This document shows, piece by piece, positions 21,511 through 30,912 of a stretch of DNA of 43,815 nucleotides; within the stretch, counting starts at the first letter, position 1, and each line of letters opens with the position of its first letter. The stretch is taken from contig JAEZIX010000069.1 of NCBI GenBank assembly GCA_023415935.1, positions 1 through 43,815 on the forward strand, given 5' to 3'. The DNA is from Cyanobacteria bacterium OH_CDB_20. Its GTDB lineage: Bacteria > Cyanobacteriota > Vampirovibrionia > Gastranaerophilales > Gastranaerophilaceae. Made by a program: the position numbers and the translations under genes. The notes below the pieces were generated by a model. That model searched no databases. It was not told the origin of the DNA and worked only from the letters and a program-made list of their open reading frames with translations.

Positions 21511-23913
21511 TTGAGAAAAGCTTGGATAATAAAAGGAAATAATGAAAGAATACCTGATGGGCTCTTAAATGAGGCAGGTAGTCATGTCATTGCAAAACTT
21601 TTGGTTAGCAGAGGAATTGATTCAGCTGCTAAGGCAAGAGATTTTTTGAATCCTTTAAAGATGAGTATAACTAACCCTTGCGTATTTTCGCAGATGCAAA
21701 GAGCTGTTGAAAGAATAAAAGATGCTGTTGCAAACGGCGAGAAAGTAATTATCTATGGTGATTTTGATGCTGACGGAACTACTTCTACCGCTGTTTTGTA
21801 TAAGACTTTAAAAGAAATTGGCGCAGATGTTGAATATTATATTCCTAATCGTGAAACTGAAAGTCATGGCTTAAATACAAAAGCAATAGTAAGTCTGATT
21901 TCAAAAAAGCGTGCAAAATTATTTATTACTGTTGATTGTGGCATTACAAATGTTCAAGAAGTTTCACTTGCTTCAACTTTCAAAGCTGATGTGATTATTA
22001 CAGATCACCACGAGGCTCCTGCTGAACTTCCTAATGCTTATGCAATAATAAATCCAAAGGCTCAGAACGCTTTAGTTGAAGATTTATCTTCTCAAGAGAT
22101 TGAAGGTTTAAGCTATTTAGCTGGTGTTGGCGTTGTATTGAAACTTTGCTGCTCATTACTTGAAGTTTTTGAGAGAGAAGATTTTGTAAACGAGCTTTTG
22201 CCGCTTGTTGCAGTCGGAACTGTGGCTGACGTTGTTCCTCTTCTTTATGAAAACAGATGTTTTGTTGAAATGGGTCTGATGCTTATAAGAGCTATGAAGC
22301 ATAAAGGGCTTACTATGCTTCTTAAAAGTGCAGGTGTTAATGACTTTGAGAATATTACATCTGAGACAATAGCTTTTACGATTGCTCCAAGGTTAAATGC
22401 TGCCGGAAGACTCGATACAGCAAATGTTGCGTTAACGGTTCTTATTTCTGAAGATGAAAAAGAGCTTGAGGATGCTGTAAACACGCTTAATAGGCTTAAT
22501 CTTGAGCGCCAAAGTATTTGCGATGATACTTTTAGAGAAGCTCTTGAAATGGTTCAAAACGATCCTAATCAAGGTAATCACTCAATAGTACTTTTAAATT
22601 CTACATGGCATATAGGAATAATTGGTATTGTTGCTTCAAAATTGGTTGAATATTTTAATAAACCCGTGTTCCTTATGACAAAAGACGAAGAGAATTCAAA
22701 CGTCATAAGATGTTCTTGCAGAAGTATTTCACAGGTTAATGTTTACGAAATATTGTCAATGCATTCAGAGCTTTTCTTGGGATTTGGCGGGCACTCAATG
22801 GCAGCTGGGTTCAGCTTTGATGAAAAAACAATAACTTTTGAAAATTTTAAAGAACGTTTAAATAGTTCAATAAAAGAATATACTGCAGATATTGATATGT
22901 CGCCTTTTGTCGAAGTTGATATGGAGCTTGCGCCTGAAGAGATTAACTCTACCCTTATTGAAGAGCTTAAAAAACTTGAACCATACGGGGCTAAGAACGA
23001 ACACCCGTTATTTGTTTTAAATAATTTAAAGCTCAATAGTTATAAAATGATAGGTCAAAATGCAAATCATCTTAAAATGTATCTAAGTTCTGATAACAGA
23101 AACAGCTTTGAGTGTGTAAAGTGGTCAGTGCCTGAATTTAAAGTTCCGGTGAATTCAACGCTCGATATAGTTTTTGCTCCTAAGATAAATTCTTTTAACG
23201 GCCAAGAAACTGTTCAGCTTGATGTTAAAGACATTCATTCTGAATTTTTAGATAAAGAAGAAGATAAAAAACAGAGAAAATTTGTAATTTTGGATCACAG
23301 GAAAAAAACTAATATATTGTCTCAAGTGGTCGATTACATTGAGAATGCAAAGAATAAAATATCTGTTTTTGCAGAAACTAAAGAAATCAAAGATATTTTA
23401 TCAAAACACGAGGCAATTAAAGGAACAATTTTTACAAGGGAAGAAATCCCTGAGAAAGCAAATCAGGTGATGCTTTTTGATTGCCCTCCAAGCGCAGATG
23501 TTTTTAAAGAAATAGTTTCAACTTCAAATCCTGAAATTGTTCACTTAATGCATTTTAAAAATGAAAATTTATCTCCTGAATCTCTGGTAAAAATGCTTTC
23601 AGGTATGCTTAAGTATTGTTATAACAATAAAAATGGTGAGTTTAATATAAGTGACATTTCAAAAGCTCTAAATATTACAAATAGTGCAGTTACTTCGGCG
23701 CTTAATGTCTTTGTGGCAGCCGGCATGACAGAACTTGAAGAACTTGATGTTGAAGAATACAGATTAAAATCATTTGAACCTGCGCCTTATAGCAAAATTG
23801 CAGAACAAGAAGGTTTCAGTGGCTTTTTAGAAGAAATAAAAGTAATTTCTGATTTTAAAGAAAAACTTGAAACTGCAAATATTGATGAACTTTATACAAT
23901 AATTTCAAGATAA
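21511..23913 (+). CDS. recJ: Single-stranded-DNA-specific exonuclease RecJ
   Basis: 800 aa, long form. A 5'-to-3' single-strand exonuclease of recombination and mismatch repair. DHH phosphoesterase motifs are visible: 'VIIYGDFDADGTTSTAVLY', 'TVDCGITNVQEV', 'VIITDHHEAPAELP' (DHH), 'LVAVGTVADVVPLL', then DHHA1 'FGGHSMAAGFSF' and an OB-like region. The last about 200 residues form an extension with a winged-helix-like stretch ('FNISDISKALNITNSAVTSAL'), as in RecJ of Firmicutes. Starts at TTG with GGGGAAG upstream; no closer ATG fits the family start. Last gene of the fixC operon, followed by a strong terminator. Confidence 0.93.
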   Translation: MRKAWIIKGNNERIPDGLLNEAGSHVIAKLLVSRGIDSAAKARDFLNPLKMSITNPCVFSQMQRAVERIKDAVANGEKVIIYGDFDADGTTSTAVLYKTLKEIGADVEYYIPNRETESHGLNTKAIVSLISKKRAKLFITVDCGITNVQEVSLASTFKADVIITDHHEAPAELPNAYAIINPKAQNALVEDLSSQEIEGLSYLAGVGVVLKLCCSLLEVFEREDFVNELLPLVAVGTVADVVPLLYENRCFVEMGLMLIRAMKHKGLTMLLKSAGVNDFENITSETIAFTIAPRLNAAGRLDTANVALTVLISEDEKELEDAVNTLNRLNLERQSICDDTFREALEMVQNDPNQGNHSIVLLNSTWHIGIIGIVASKLVEYFNKPVFLMTKDEENSNVIRCSCRSISQVNVYEILSMHSELFLGFGGHSMAAGFSFDEKTITFENFKERLNSSIKEYTADIDMSPFVEVDMELAPEEINSTLIEELKKLEPYGAKNEHPLFVLNNLKLNSYKMIGQNANHLKMYLSSDNRNSFECVKWSVPEFKVPVNSTLDIVFAPKINSFNGQETVQLDVKDIHSEFLDKEEDKKQRKFVILDHRKKTNILSQVVDYIENAKNKISVFAETKEIKDILSKHEAIKGTIFTREEIPEKANQVMLFDCPPSADVFKEIVSTSNPEIVHLMHFKNENLSPESLVKMLSGMLKYCYNNKNGEFNISDISKALNITNSAVTSALNVFVAAGMTELEELDVEEYRLKSFEPAPYSKIAEQEGFSGFLEEIKVISDFKEKLETANIDELYTIISR

Positions 23914-23940
23914 AAAAGAGGGCGATAAACCCTCTTTTTT
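23912..23940. terminator. Bidirectional terminator after recJ
   Basis: 11-base stem AAAAAAGAGGG / CCCTCTTTTTT with loop CGATAAA, overlapping the recJ stop codon. It also serves the converging minus-strand gene at 23969. Confidence 0.88.
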
Positions 23941-23968
23941 ATTTTATATAAACCTTTTGTGTTGATAT

Positions 23969-24409
23969 TTAGTTCATATTTTTTCTGATTTTTTCTTTAG
24001 TTCTGTCGATATCTTTAATTTTTCTTTCGATATCATTTACTTGTTTCTTAAGGTTTTTTCTTTCTTCTTTAATTAGCATATATTGGTTGTTTACATCATC
24101 ATATTTTGATTTGTATTCAAGAAGGCTATTTCTTATTTCAACCTGTGCGCTGTCAAGTTGGAACAGTGCATTTTGGAAGTTGTCATTTTCTTTAGAAACT
24201 ATTCCAGTTGCAGTTGCACTAGTATCAGCTTTTGCTTTTGTTGCAGCAACAGGTGTTGTTTTCGGTGTTGCAGTTGTTGTTTTTGGCGTGCTTGTTGAAG
24301 GAGGCGCAGGGTAGTCAACAGGATCAAAAACCATTCCGTCAGCAAGTGCAATATTTGTTGTTATTGCGCAGATACTTATAAATAATCCGAAATTCAAAAT
24401 CTTTTTCAT
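23969..24409 (-). CDS. Secreted Thr/Pro-rich coiled-coil protein
   Basis: 146 aa. Signal peptide (1-23, cleavage after ALA), then a threonine/proline/alanine-rich linker (about 33-70, 'STPKTTTATPKTTPVAATKA'), then a C-terminal coiled coil (about 80-146; 'LKKQVNDIERKIKDIDRTKE'). No family recognised. The layout suggests a periplasmic or cell-wall-spanning stalk protein. AGGAGT precedes the ATG, and a good promoter is present upstream. Confidence 0.7.
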   Translation of the reverse strand: MKKILNFGLFISICAITTNIALADGMVFDPVDYPAPPSTSTPKTTTATPKTTPVAATKAKADTSATATGIVSKENDNFQNALFQLDSAQVEIRNSLLEYKSKYDDVNNQYMLIKEERKNLKKQVNDIERKIKDIDRTKEKIRKNMN

Positions 24410-24436
24410 ATTTTACTCCTCATACTATCTTATAAC

Positions 24437-24465
24437 TGTATACTTGCTAAAATTATATTACACAA
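24437..24465 (-). promoter_or_regulatory. Promoter for the secreted coiled-coil gene
   Basis: On the minus strand, TTGTGT (24465-24460), 17-base spacer, TATACA (24442-24437). Confidence 0.55.
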
Positions 24466-24526
24466 CACAAAATATGGCTTCATGTAAATAATTGATTATT
24501 GAGTTTTTGTATCTTAAGATAGTGTG

Positions 24527-27500
24527 ATGATAAAGTATTTAGAGCGAAATAAGATTGAAATATATGAGGAGTTAAAAAAACTTATTGAGAGAGGTAAGTC
24601 GCCTGTTGTATCAGGACTTACTAATTTGTTAAGGCTTTTTCTTGTTGGGCAGATTTCTAAAATAAAAGATAAAAAAATATTTTTTATCACAGAGTCTGAA
24701 CAAAGCGCTTTAAAGTATAAAAATGACCTTGAAAAACTTTTGGGGCTTGATTCTAGAGTTTTTAATTATCAAGATGGCTCGCCATATGATTTGAACGAGA
24801 AAAATCTTTATAAATATCAAGAGCAATTGAGTATTATATCCTATTTAAGGAATGAAAATATTGTTATTGCGCCTGTTAAGACCTTGCTTGAAAAATTTGC
24901 AGCAAAAGATTTTATAAAGAAAAATTCAATAAAACTCAAAATTGACGATGATATTGACCCCAAAAAATTTGCAGATGAACTTTCAAAACTGGGTTATAAA
25001 AAAAATACCCTTGTTGTAGACGTTGGTGAATTCAGTATTAGAGGAGACATCATCGATGTTTTTTCCTTAGAGGATAAACCTTTTAGGATTGAGCTTTGGG
25101 GTGATACAGTTGTTGATATAAGAAAATTTGACAATAAAAATCAAAGAAGTATTGAAAAGCTCAAAGAAATCGAGATAAAACCGCTTCACAAGTTTGTTTT
25201 GACGGATGAAAATGTTAAAAAGTTTAAAACAGAAATTTCAAAAACAACAGAAGAATTTGCAAAAGATTTAGATAATGAAAAAAAGACTTTGATTTTTGAA
25301 AAACTTGAAGAAGTAAAAGAAAAAATATCAGAAGAAGGCTATTTCGAAGGCATTGAGTATTTTGAAGGTTATTTCAATGACTATTTGCAGGGTATCGTTG
25401 AGCTTTTGACTGATGATTATGTTGTTATTTTTGATGAGTACACGCAGGTCAAAAACAAGCTGGAATTTTTATCGCAAAATCTTGATAAACAGTATTCTGA
25501 CAATATTAATTCCTGTATGGCGCTACCTCTAAAACATCTTAGCCACAATTCTTTAGACGATTTCTTAAATTCAGTTGCAGGAAGGCAAAAGGTTTATTTT
25601 GACAATTTTATAAATGAACTTGCTGAGTATTTTGTTGAGTTTGACACAAATCTTGTTCCTTCTTTTTCTTCCAAAATGGAAGAGATTGTAGAATATATTA
25701 TCCAAAAGCAACAAGAGGGTTACAAGGTAGTTATTGCGACTGATTATAAGGCAAGGTTAGAAGAAGTCCTGCGTGAGTTTGAAATTTTATATTCTGATGA
25801 CATAAGCGTTAAAAACAGTATTTATCTGACTTCCGGTATTTCTCTTCAGGGAAGCGAGATTAAATCATATAAAATAGTCGTTTTGACTGATAAAGAGCTT
25901 TTTAATAAGCGTTCAAAAGATATTACGTCTGTTAAAAAAGGCTATTACAAAGAGAATCAGGATTTTATTGAGTCTATTAATGATATTAAAATTGATGACT
26001 ATGTTGTCCATATGGTCCACGGCATAGGGCTTTTCAAGGGACTCAATAAACAATCAATTGATGGCGAAGAGAAAGATTACCTTACAATTGAATACGCACA
26101 CGGTGATAAACTTTACATGCCTGCCGAGCAAATAAACTTACTTTGTAGGTATAGAGGCTCTGGAAGCGTTAAGCCTTCTCTTTCAAGGATGGGCGGAAAC
26201 GATTGGAACAATACCAAAGCAAAAGTTAAGAAGTCTGTTGAAGACGTTGCGCAAGATCTCATAAATCTTTATGCAAGAAGAGAGCTTGCAAAAGGTTATT
26301 CTTTTGAATCTGATACTGTATGGCAATATGAAATGGAAGAGGCGTTTGAATTTATAGAAACGCCAGACCAGATGAAAGCTATAAAAGAAACAAAAGCTGA
26401 TATGGAAACAGAAAAGCCTATGGATAGACTTATTTGCGGTGATGTTGGTTTTGGTAAAACAGAAGTTGCAATAAGGGCTATGTTTAAGGCGGTTATGTCA
26501 GGAAAGCAAGTTGCAATTGTTGTTCCTACAACGATTTTAGCTATGCAGCATTATGAAACTATCAAGGAGAGGTTTAAGCCTTTTCCTGTAAAGATAGAGC
26601 TTTTATCAAGGTTTAGGAGTGCAAAAGAGCAGAAAGAATCACTCAAAAATTTGACTCTTGGAAACTCTGATATTGTAGTTGGGACCCATAGATTGCTTCA
26701 AAATGATGTCATATTTAAGGATTTGGGGCTTTTGGTTATTGATGAAGAGCATAAATTTGGCGTAAAACACAAAGAAAAACTCAAAATGCTCAAGAAAAAC
26801 CTTGATATAATTACAATGTCAGCTACCCCTATCCCAAGAACGCTTTATATGTCACTATCAGGGATAAAAGATATGAGTATAATTAATACTCCCCCTACAA
26901 ACAGGCTACCTGTTAAAACTTTTGTTGGAGAATTCAAAGACTCCCTTGTTAAAAATGCCATAAACTATGAACTTGAGCGTGATGGGCAGATATTTTATCT
27001 TTATAACAGGGTCGAAAGTATATTCGAATTTGGGGCTTCTCTTCAAGAACTTGTTCCAAATGCAAGAATAGCAGTTGCTCATGGTCAAATGGACGAGAAA
27101 AAACTTGAACAGATAATGGTAGATTTTTTAGAGCATAAGTATGATTTACTCTTATGTACTACTATTATTGAATCAGGGTTAGATATCCAAAATGCAAATA
27201 CAATGATAATCCATAACGCGGATAGATTTGGTCTTGCTCAGCTATATCAATTAAGAGGAAGAGTCGGAAGAAGCGAGCGTCAGGCTTATTGTTATTGTCT
27301 TTACAGTAGTTCTAAAAAACTTACAGAAGACGCTATTAAAAGACTTAATGCTATCAAGGAATTTGCGACTCTTGGCTCTGGATACCAAATAGCTTTAAGG
27401 GATATAGAGATTAGAGGAGTCGGGAATATACTTGGAACTAAACAGCATGGCCAAATGGTCAATGTTGGGTTTGATACATATTGTGCACTTCTTGAAGAAG

Positions 27501-28036
27501 CAATAAATGAGATTAAACAAGAAAAAGTAGAGCCTAAAAGACCTACTATTGTTGACATTAATGCAACAGCTTATATCCCTGATGAGTGGGTTGGTTCAAA
27601 AGAGCAAAAAATGATTGAGTATAAGAGACTTTCAGATGTTACCTCAATTTCAGAGCTTGACTTAATTACAGCTGAGTGGAAAGATCGTTTCTCAAAAATG
27701 TCTGAGCCTATTGAAAATCTTATCAAACTTGTTCATATAAGGCTTCTTGCAACTCAGGCAAATATTCCTTTAATTCGAGAAACAGCATCTAACATAAGAA
27801 TTTATACCTGGTTCTCGCGCCCTGAGTGGAATATCCTGAAAGCAAATTTACCTTCAAATATTACGAAATATATTAAATTTACTGAAGCCCCTAAAGCGTG
27901 TCAAGACGGCAGTTCTATTCTTTTACTTGATAATTCACTACTTACTTTTGATGAATTATTTAACATGTTGTCTAATTTATTCTATTATATTTATAGGGTA
28001 TCGTCTTCGTATGGAGATGATAAGACAAATTATTAA
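24527..28036 (+). CDS. mfd: Transcription-repair coupling factor Mfd
   Basis: 1169 aa, normal for Mfd. It removes stalled RNA polymerase at DNA damage and recruits UvrA. Order: UvrB-homology N-terminal region (about 1-300, 'QDGSPYDLNEKNLYKYQEQL'), the RNA polymerase-interacting CarD-like domain ('IDDYVVHMVHGIGLFKGL'), SF2 helicase/RecG-like translocase with Walker A 'GDVGFGKTEVA', DEEH box 'LVIDEEHKFGV', 'TMSATPIPRTLYMSLSG', and motif VI 'GLAQLYQLRGRVGRSERQAY', then the C-terminal TRCF domain. ATG at 24527 is used; GTG three bases earlier is also open. The Shine-Dalgarno is weak (AAGATAG). Confidence 0.95.
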   Translation: MIKYLERNKIEIYEELKKLIERGKSPVVSGLTNLLRLFLVGQISKIKDKKIFFITESEQSALKYKNDLEKLLGLDSRVFNYQDGSPYDLNEKNLYKYQEQLSIISYLRNENIVIAPVKTLLEKFAAKDFIKKNSIKLKIDDDIDPKKFADELSKLGYKKNTLVVDVGEFSIRGDIIDVFSLEDKPFRIELWGDTVVDIRKFDNKNQRSIEKLKEIEIKPLHKFVLTDENVKKFKTEISKTTEEFAKDLDNEKKTLIFEKLEEVKEKISEEGYFEGIEYFEGYFNDYLQGIVELLTDDYVVIFDEYTQVKNKLEFLSQNLDKQYSDNINSCMALPLKHLSHNSLDDFLNSVAGRQKVYFDNFINELAEYFVEFDTNLVPSFSSKMEEIVEYIIQKQQEGYKVVIATDYKARLEEVLREFEILYSDDISVKNSIYLTSGISLQGSEIKSYKIVVLTDKELFNKRSKDITSVKKGYYKENQDFIESINDIKIDDYVVHMVHGIGLFKGLNKQSIDGEEKDYLTIEYAHGDKLYMPAEQINLLCRYRGSGSVKPSLSRMGGNDWNNTKAKVKKSVEDVAQDLINLYARRELAKGYSFESDTVWQYEMEEAFEFIETPDQMKAIKETKADMETEKPMDRLICGDVGFGKTEVAIRAMFKAVMSGKQVAIVVPTTILAMQHYETIKERFKPFPVKIELLSRFRSAKEQKESLKNLTLGNSDIVVGTHRLLQNDVIFKDLGLLVIDEEHKFGVKHKEKLKMLKKNLDIITMSATPIPRTLYMSLSGIKDMSIINTPPTNRLPVKTFVGEFKDSLVKNAINYELERDGQIFYLYNRVESIFEFGASLQELVPNARIAVAHGQMDEKKLEQIMVDFLEHKYDLLLCTTIIESGLDIQNANTMIIHNADRFGLAQLYQLRGRVGRSERQAYCYCLYSSSKKLTEDAIKRLNAIKEFATLGSGYQIALRDIEIRGVGNILGTKQHGQMVNVGFDTYCALLEEAINEIKQEKVEPKRPTIVDINATAYIPDEWVGSKEQKMIEYKRLSDVTSISELDLITAEWKDRFSKMSEPIENLIKLVHIRLLATQANIPLIRETASNIRIYTWFSRPEWNILKANLPSNITKYIKFTEAPKACQDGSSILLLDNSLLTFDELFNMLSNLFYYIYRVSSSYGDDKTNY

Positions 28037-28069
28037 TCGAAGGTTAATTTTTATAGTAAGGAGATAATG

Positions 28070-29206
28070 ATGAAAAAATTAAAGGCATTTGTTGTATTGC
28101 TTTTAGCTATGTTTTCACTTGCAGGATGCGGTTTTAACAAGAATAAAAATGCTTTAATCGTCGTGAATGATACACCAATTACAAAACAGCAGTTTGATGA
28201 ATCGTTTGATGTTGTTGCAAAAAATCCTATGTTTGCTCAAATGGGCGTGGATTTGAAATCTGATCAAAACAGCTTTTTATATTTGATGCTAAAAGATAGA
28301 GTTGTTAATGAACTTATTGTTAAAACTCTTTTAGACAATGAAATTGAGAAAAGAAAGATTAAAGTTTCAGAAGACGATATCGAAAAAGAAATGGCTAATA
28401 TCGTTGATAAAATCGGCTCAAAAGATAAGTTTAAAGAAATTATTAAACAAAACGGCGTTACAGAAAAACAATTTAAAAAGGATTTAGCAGAAGGTCTTAA
28501 AGTTAAAAAACTTGTGGATTCTCTATCATTGGTTTCTGTAAGCGATTCAGAAGTTGCTAAATACTATAAGGCTAATATGGATAAGTTTAAATTTACTGAC
28601 AAAGTAAGAGCTTCTCACATTTTAGTTATGGCAAATCCTGAAGAAATTAAACAGAGAATTATCTCTAAAAATAGCGGTAAAGAGTTATCTGAAACTGATT
28701 TGAATGCTCAAGTAACAAAAGAAATGACAAAACAGCTTGAAAAAGCAAATAAAGTATTAGCTGAAGTTAAAAAAGACCCGACAGAGTTTGCAAAAATCGC
28801 AAAAGCAAATTCTGACGATACTATAAGTGCTGCTCAAGGTGGAGATTTGGGTTACTTCTCCGCTCAAGAAATGGTTCCTGAATTTTCAAAAGCTGCATTT
28901 TCTTTAAAACCTAATACAGTGAGCGACCTTGTTAACACTCCATACGGTTACCACATCATAATGGTTACCGATAGAGTTAAAGCCGGTATTGAACCTTTAG
29001 AAAAAGTAAAACCGGAAATTAAAGAATACTTAGAAAATCAAGAAAAAGTTAAAATTCTTCAAAAATTCGTTGATACTCTAAAATCAACAGCTACAATTAC
29101 TTACAATGATCAAAGTTTTAATCCTGAAGAAATTCAGAAGCTGATAAAAGAACAGGCTAAGAAAAATCCTGCTCTTATGGAAAGTCAAAAATCTGCAAAA
29201 GAATAA
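28070..29206 (+). CDS. PpiC/SurA-type peptidyl-prolyl isomerase lipoprotein
   Basis: 378 aa from the second of two ATGs, which has the better 6-base spacing from AAGGAG. Lipoprotein signal with lipobox LAGC (Cys20). A SurA_N/trigger-factor-like helical chaperone region (about 30-170) surrounds a parvulin domain starting 'VRASHILVMANPEE' and including 'ANSDDTISAAQGGDLGYFSA' and 'PYGYHIIMVTDRV'. A long helical insert (about 205-235) sits in the parvulin start. Such proteins fold exported or outer-membrane proteins (SurA, PrsA). The lipid anchor makes it PrsA-like, but here in an outer-membrane-bearing cell. It precedes the lipid A block, separated by a terminator. Confidence 0.88.
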   Translation: MKKLKAFVVLLLAMFSLAGCGFNKNKNALIVVNDTPITKQQFDESFDVVAKNPMFAQMGVDLKSDQNSFLYLMLKDRVVNELIVKTLLDNEIEKRKIKVSEDDIEKEMANIVDKIGSKDKFKEIIKQNGVTEKQFKKDLAEGLKVKKLVDSLSLVSVSDSEVAKYYKANMDKFKFTDKVRASHILVMANPEEIKQRIISKNSGKELSETDLNAQVTKEMTKQLEKANKVLAEVKKDPTEFAKIAKANSDDTISAAQGGDLGYFSAQEMVPEFSKAAFSLKPNTVSDLVNTPYGYHIIMVTDRVKAGIEPLEKVKPEIKEYLENQEKVKILQKFVDTLKSTATITYNDQSFNPEEIQKLIKEQAKKNPALMESQKSAKE

Positions 29207-29228
29207 ATTTGATTTTTATAGTAAAATT

Positions 29229-29262
29229 AAAAGGGAAAGTTGAATACTTTCCCTTTTAAATT
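29229..29262 (+). terminator. Terminator directly in front of the hldE-C-like gene
   Basis: Perfect 12-base stem AAAAGGGAAAGT (29229-29240), 5-base loop, ACTTTCCCTTTT (29246-29257), then AAATTTT. The ribosome-binding site of the next gene begins only eight bases later (29265). Confidence 0.8.
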
Positions 29263-29277
29263 TTAAGGAGAAACATT

Positions 29278-29745
29278 TTGGGCGAATTAATTCAAAGAAA
29301 AGACCTTCCGGCACTTTTGAAAAAATTAAGAGATGAGAAAAAAACAATTGTAACTACTAATGGTTGCTTTGATATTTTGCATGTCGGGCATGTGCGATAT
29401 CTGGTTAAGACAAAATCTTTTGCCGATGTAATGGTTGTTGCGCTTAATTCTGATAAATCTGTAAAAAGTATAAAAGGACCCGATCGCCCTATTAACAATG
29501 AGAATGACAGGGCTGAAATTTTGAATGCTTTGTCTTGTGTTGATTATGTTGTTTTGTTTGATGAAGATTCTCCTGCGGAGCTTTTAGCTGAAATAAAACC
29601 TGATGTTCATACAAAAGGTGCGGATTACACTGTTGAGACTCTTCCTGAGGCAAGAATTATTATGGAAGCTGGTGGCAGAATTGAGTTTATAAGTTTTGTT
29701 GAAGGGAAATCCACAACATCTTTAATTGATAAGATTAAGTCATAA
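29278..29745 (+). CDS. HldE C-terminal-type adenylyltransferase (RfaE2-like)
   Basis: 155 aa, stand-alone cytidylyltransferase-fold enzyme matching the C-terminal domain of HldE, which converts D-glycero-beta-D-manno-heptose 1-phosphate to ADP-heptose for LPS core. Visible: 'TTNGCFDILHVGHVRYL' with the HxGH nucleotide motif (His35, His38), 'VALNSDKSVKSIKGPDRPIN', 'ENDRAEILNALSCVDYVVLF', and the 'GKSTTSLIDKI' ending (ISTT-type motif). Starts at TTG, seven bases after AAGGAG. It heads the lpxD-lpxC-fabZ-lpxA block, supporting a role in LPS. Glycerol-3-phosphate cytidylyltransferase-like function is a less likely alternative. Confidence 0.88.
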   Translation: MGELIQRKDLPALLKKLRDEKKTIVTTNGCFDILHVGHVRYLVKTKSFADVMVVALNSDKSVKSIKGPDRPINNENDRAEILNALSCVDYVVLFDEDSPAELLAEIKPDVHTKGADYTVETLPEARIIMEAGGRIEFISFVEGKSTTSLIDKIKS

Positions 29746-29811
29746 TTTGATATTTTGCACAAGACGTATTAAAATAATACTTATAAAAATATTTTAAATG
29801 AGGGGAAATTG

Positions 29812-30885
29812 ATGAAATTCTATAGTCTAGAGGAAATTACACAAATAGTAGGCGGCATTTTGACAAAAGTTGAAAATGCTGAAATTGCAAGAATTGCGCC
29901 ACCAATGCTTTCTGATGAAAACACACTTGCGCTTGCACTTGGAGAAGAAGAAATCCAAAATATGGAACAGTCAAATGCTAAGGCAGCTCTTGTTCCTCTA
30001 GGGGTCAATCTTGATGGAATTTCAACAATTGAAGTTGAAAGGCCAAGACTTGCGATGATGAAATTATTGCACTTGTTCTACCTTCCGCCAGATGCACCTT
30101 CAGGAATTCACCCTACGGCAACAGTTCATCCTGACGCAAAATTAGGCGAAAATGTTTCAATAGGGCCTAACGTTGTAGTTTCAAGATATGCTTCAATCGG
30201 CAATAATACCAAAGTTTTAGCAAATGTTTATATTGGGCGTTCTGCTCAAATCGGCGAAAATTGCATGATTCACCCTGGTTGTAATATTGGAGACAGTGTT
30301 GTTTTGGGTAATAAAGTTGTATTGCAACATGGTGTAAGTATTGGTGCTGACGGATTCAGCTTTGTTACTGAAAATCCTAACAATATTGAGCAAGCAAAAC
30401 AAGATGGCGCTATAAATGAAGTTAATGCTAAACAAAAGATTTATAAAATACCTTCAATCGGCTCTGTCGTAGTTGGCGATGATGTTGAAATCGGGGCAAA
30501 TACTTGCATCGATAGAGGTACAATTGAAAATACCGAAATCGGAGAACAAACAAAAATTGATAACCTTGTTCAAATCGGACATAACTGTAAAATTGGCAAA
30601 GGCTGTATGATTGTATCTCAAGTTGGTATCGCAGGAAGCTGTAAAATCGGAGATAGAACTGTTCTTGCAGGCCAAGCAGGATTGGCGGATCACTTAGATA
30701 TCGGCGCTGATTCTATAGTAATGGCTCGCGCAGGCGTTTCAAAGAGCTTCCCTGAAAAATCTATCATTGTTGGGACTCCAGCTGTTCCAAGAAAAGAGTT
30801 TATTAAACAAATTCAAACTCTAAAAAAAGCAGAAGAATTAATCAAAAAATTCAAAAAATACGAACACTTGCTTGATAAAGAATAA
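29812..30885 (+). CDS. lpxD: UDP-3-O-acyl-glucosamine N-acyltransferase LpxD
   Basis: 357 aa. Transfers the second hydroxyacyl chain from acyl-ACP to the amino group in lipid A synthesis. N-terminal uridine-binding domain (1-100), then a left-handed beta-helix of hexapeptide repeats ('IGPNVVVSRYASIGNNTKV', 'IGENCMIHPGCNIGDSVVLG'), the LpxD hallmark 'VLQHGVSIGADGFSFV' and catalytic 'LVQIGHNCKIGKGCM' histidine, then helical C-terminus. ATG at 29812 follows AGGGG by six bases. First lpx gene of the block, 27 bases ahead of lpxC. Confidence 0.94.
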   Translation: MKFYSLEEITQIVGGILTKVENAEIARIAPPMLSDENTLALALGEEEIQNMEQSNAKAALVPLGVNLDGISTIEVERPRLAMMKLLHLFYLPPDAPSGIHPTATVHPDAKLGENVSIGPNVVVSRYASIGNNTKVLANVYIGRSAQIGENCMIHPGCNIGDSVVLGNKVVLQHGVSIGADGFSFVTENPNNIEQAKQDGAINEVNAKQKIYKIPSIGSVVVGDDVEIGANTCIDRGTIENTEIGEQTKIDNLVQIGHNCKIGKGCMIVSQVGIAGSCKIGDRTVLAGQAGLADHLDIGADSIVMARAGVSKSFPEKSIIVGTPAVPRKEFIKQIQTLKKAEELIKKFKKYEHLLDKE

Positions 30886-30912
30886 CAAGTGTTTTGGGGA
30901 AGAGGAAAGTAG

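Noticed and set aside
22245..23036. Minus-strand open frames inside recJ
   Set aside because: Serine-rich shadow frames typical of antisense to AT-rich coding sequence; no ribosome-binding sites.
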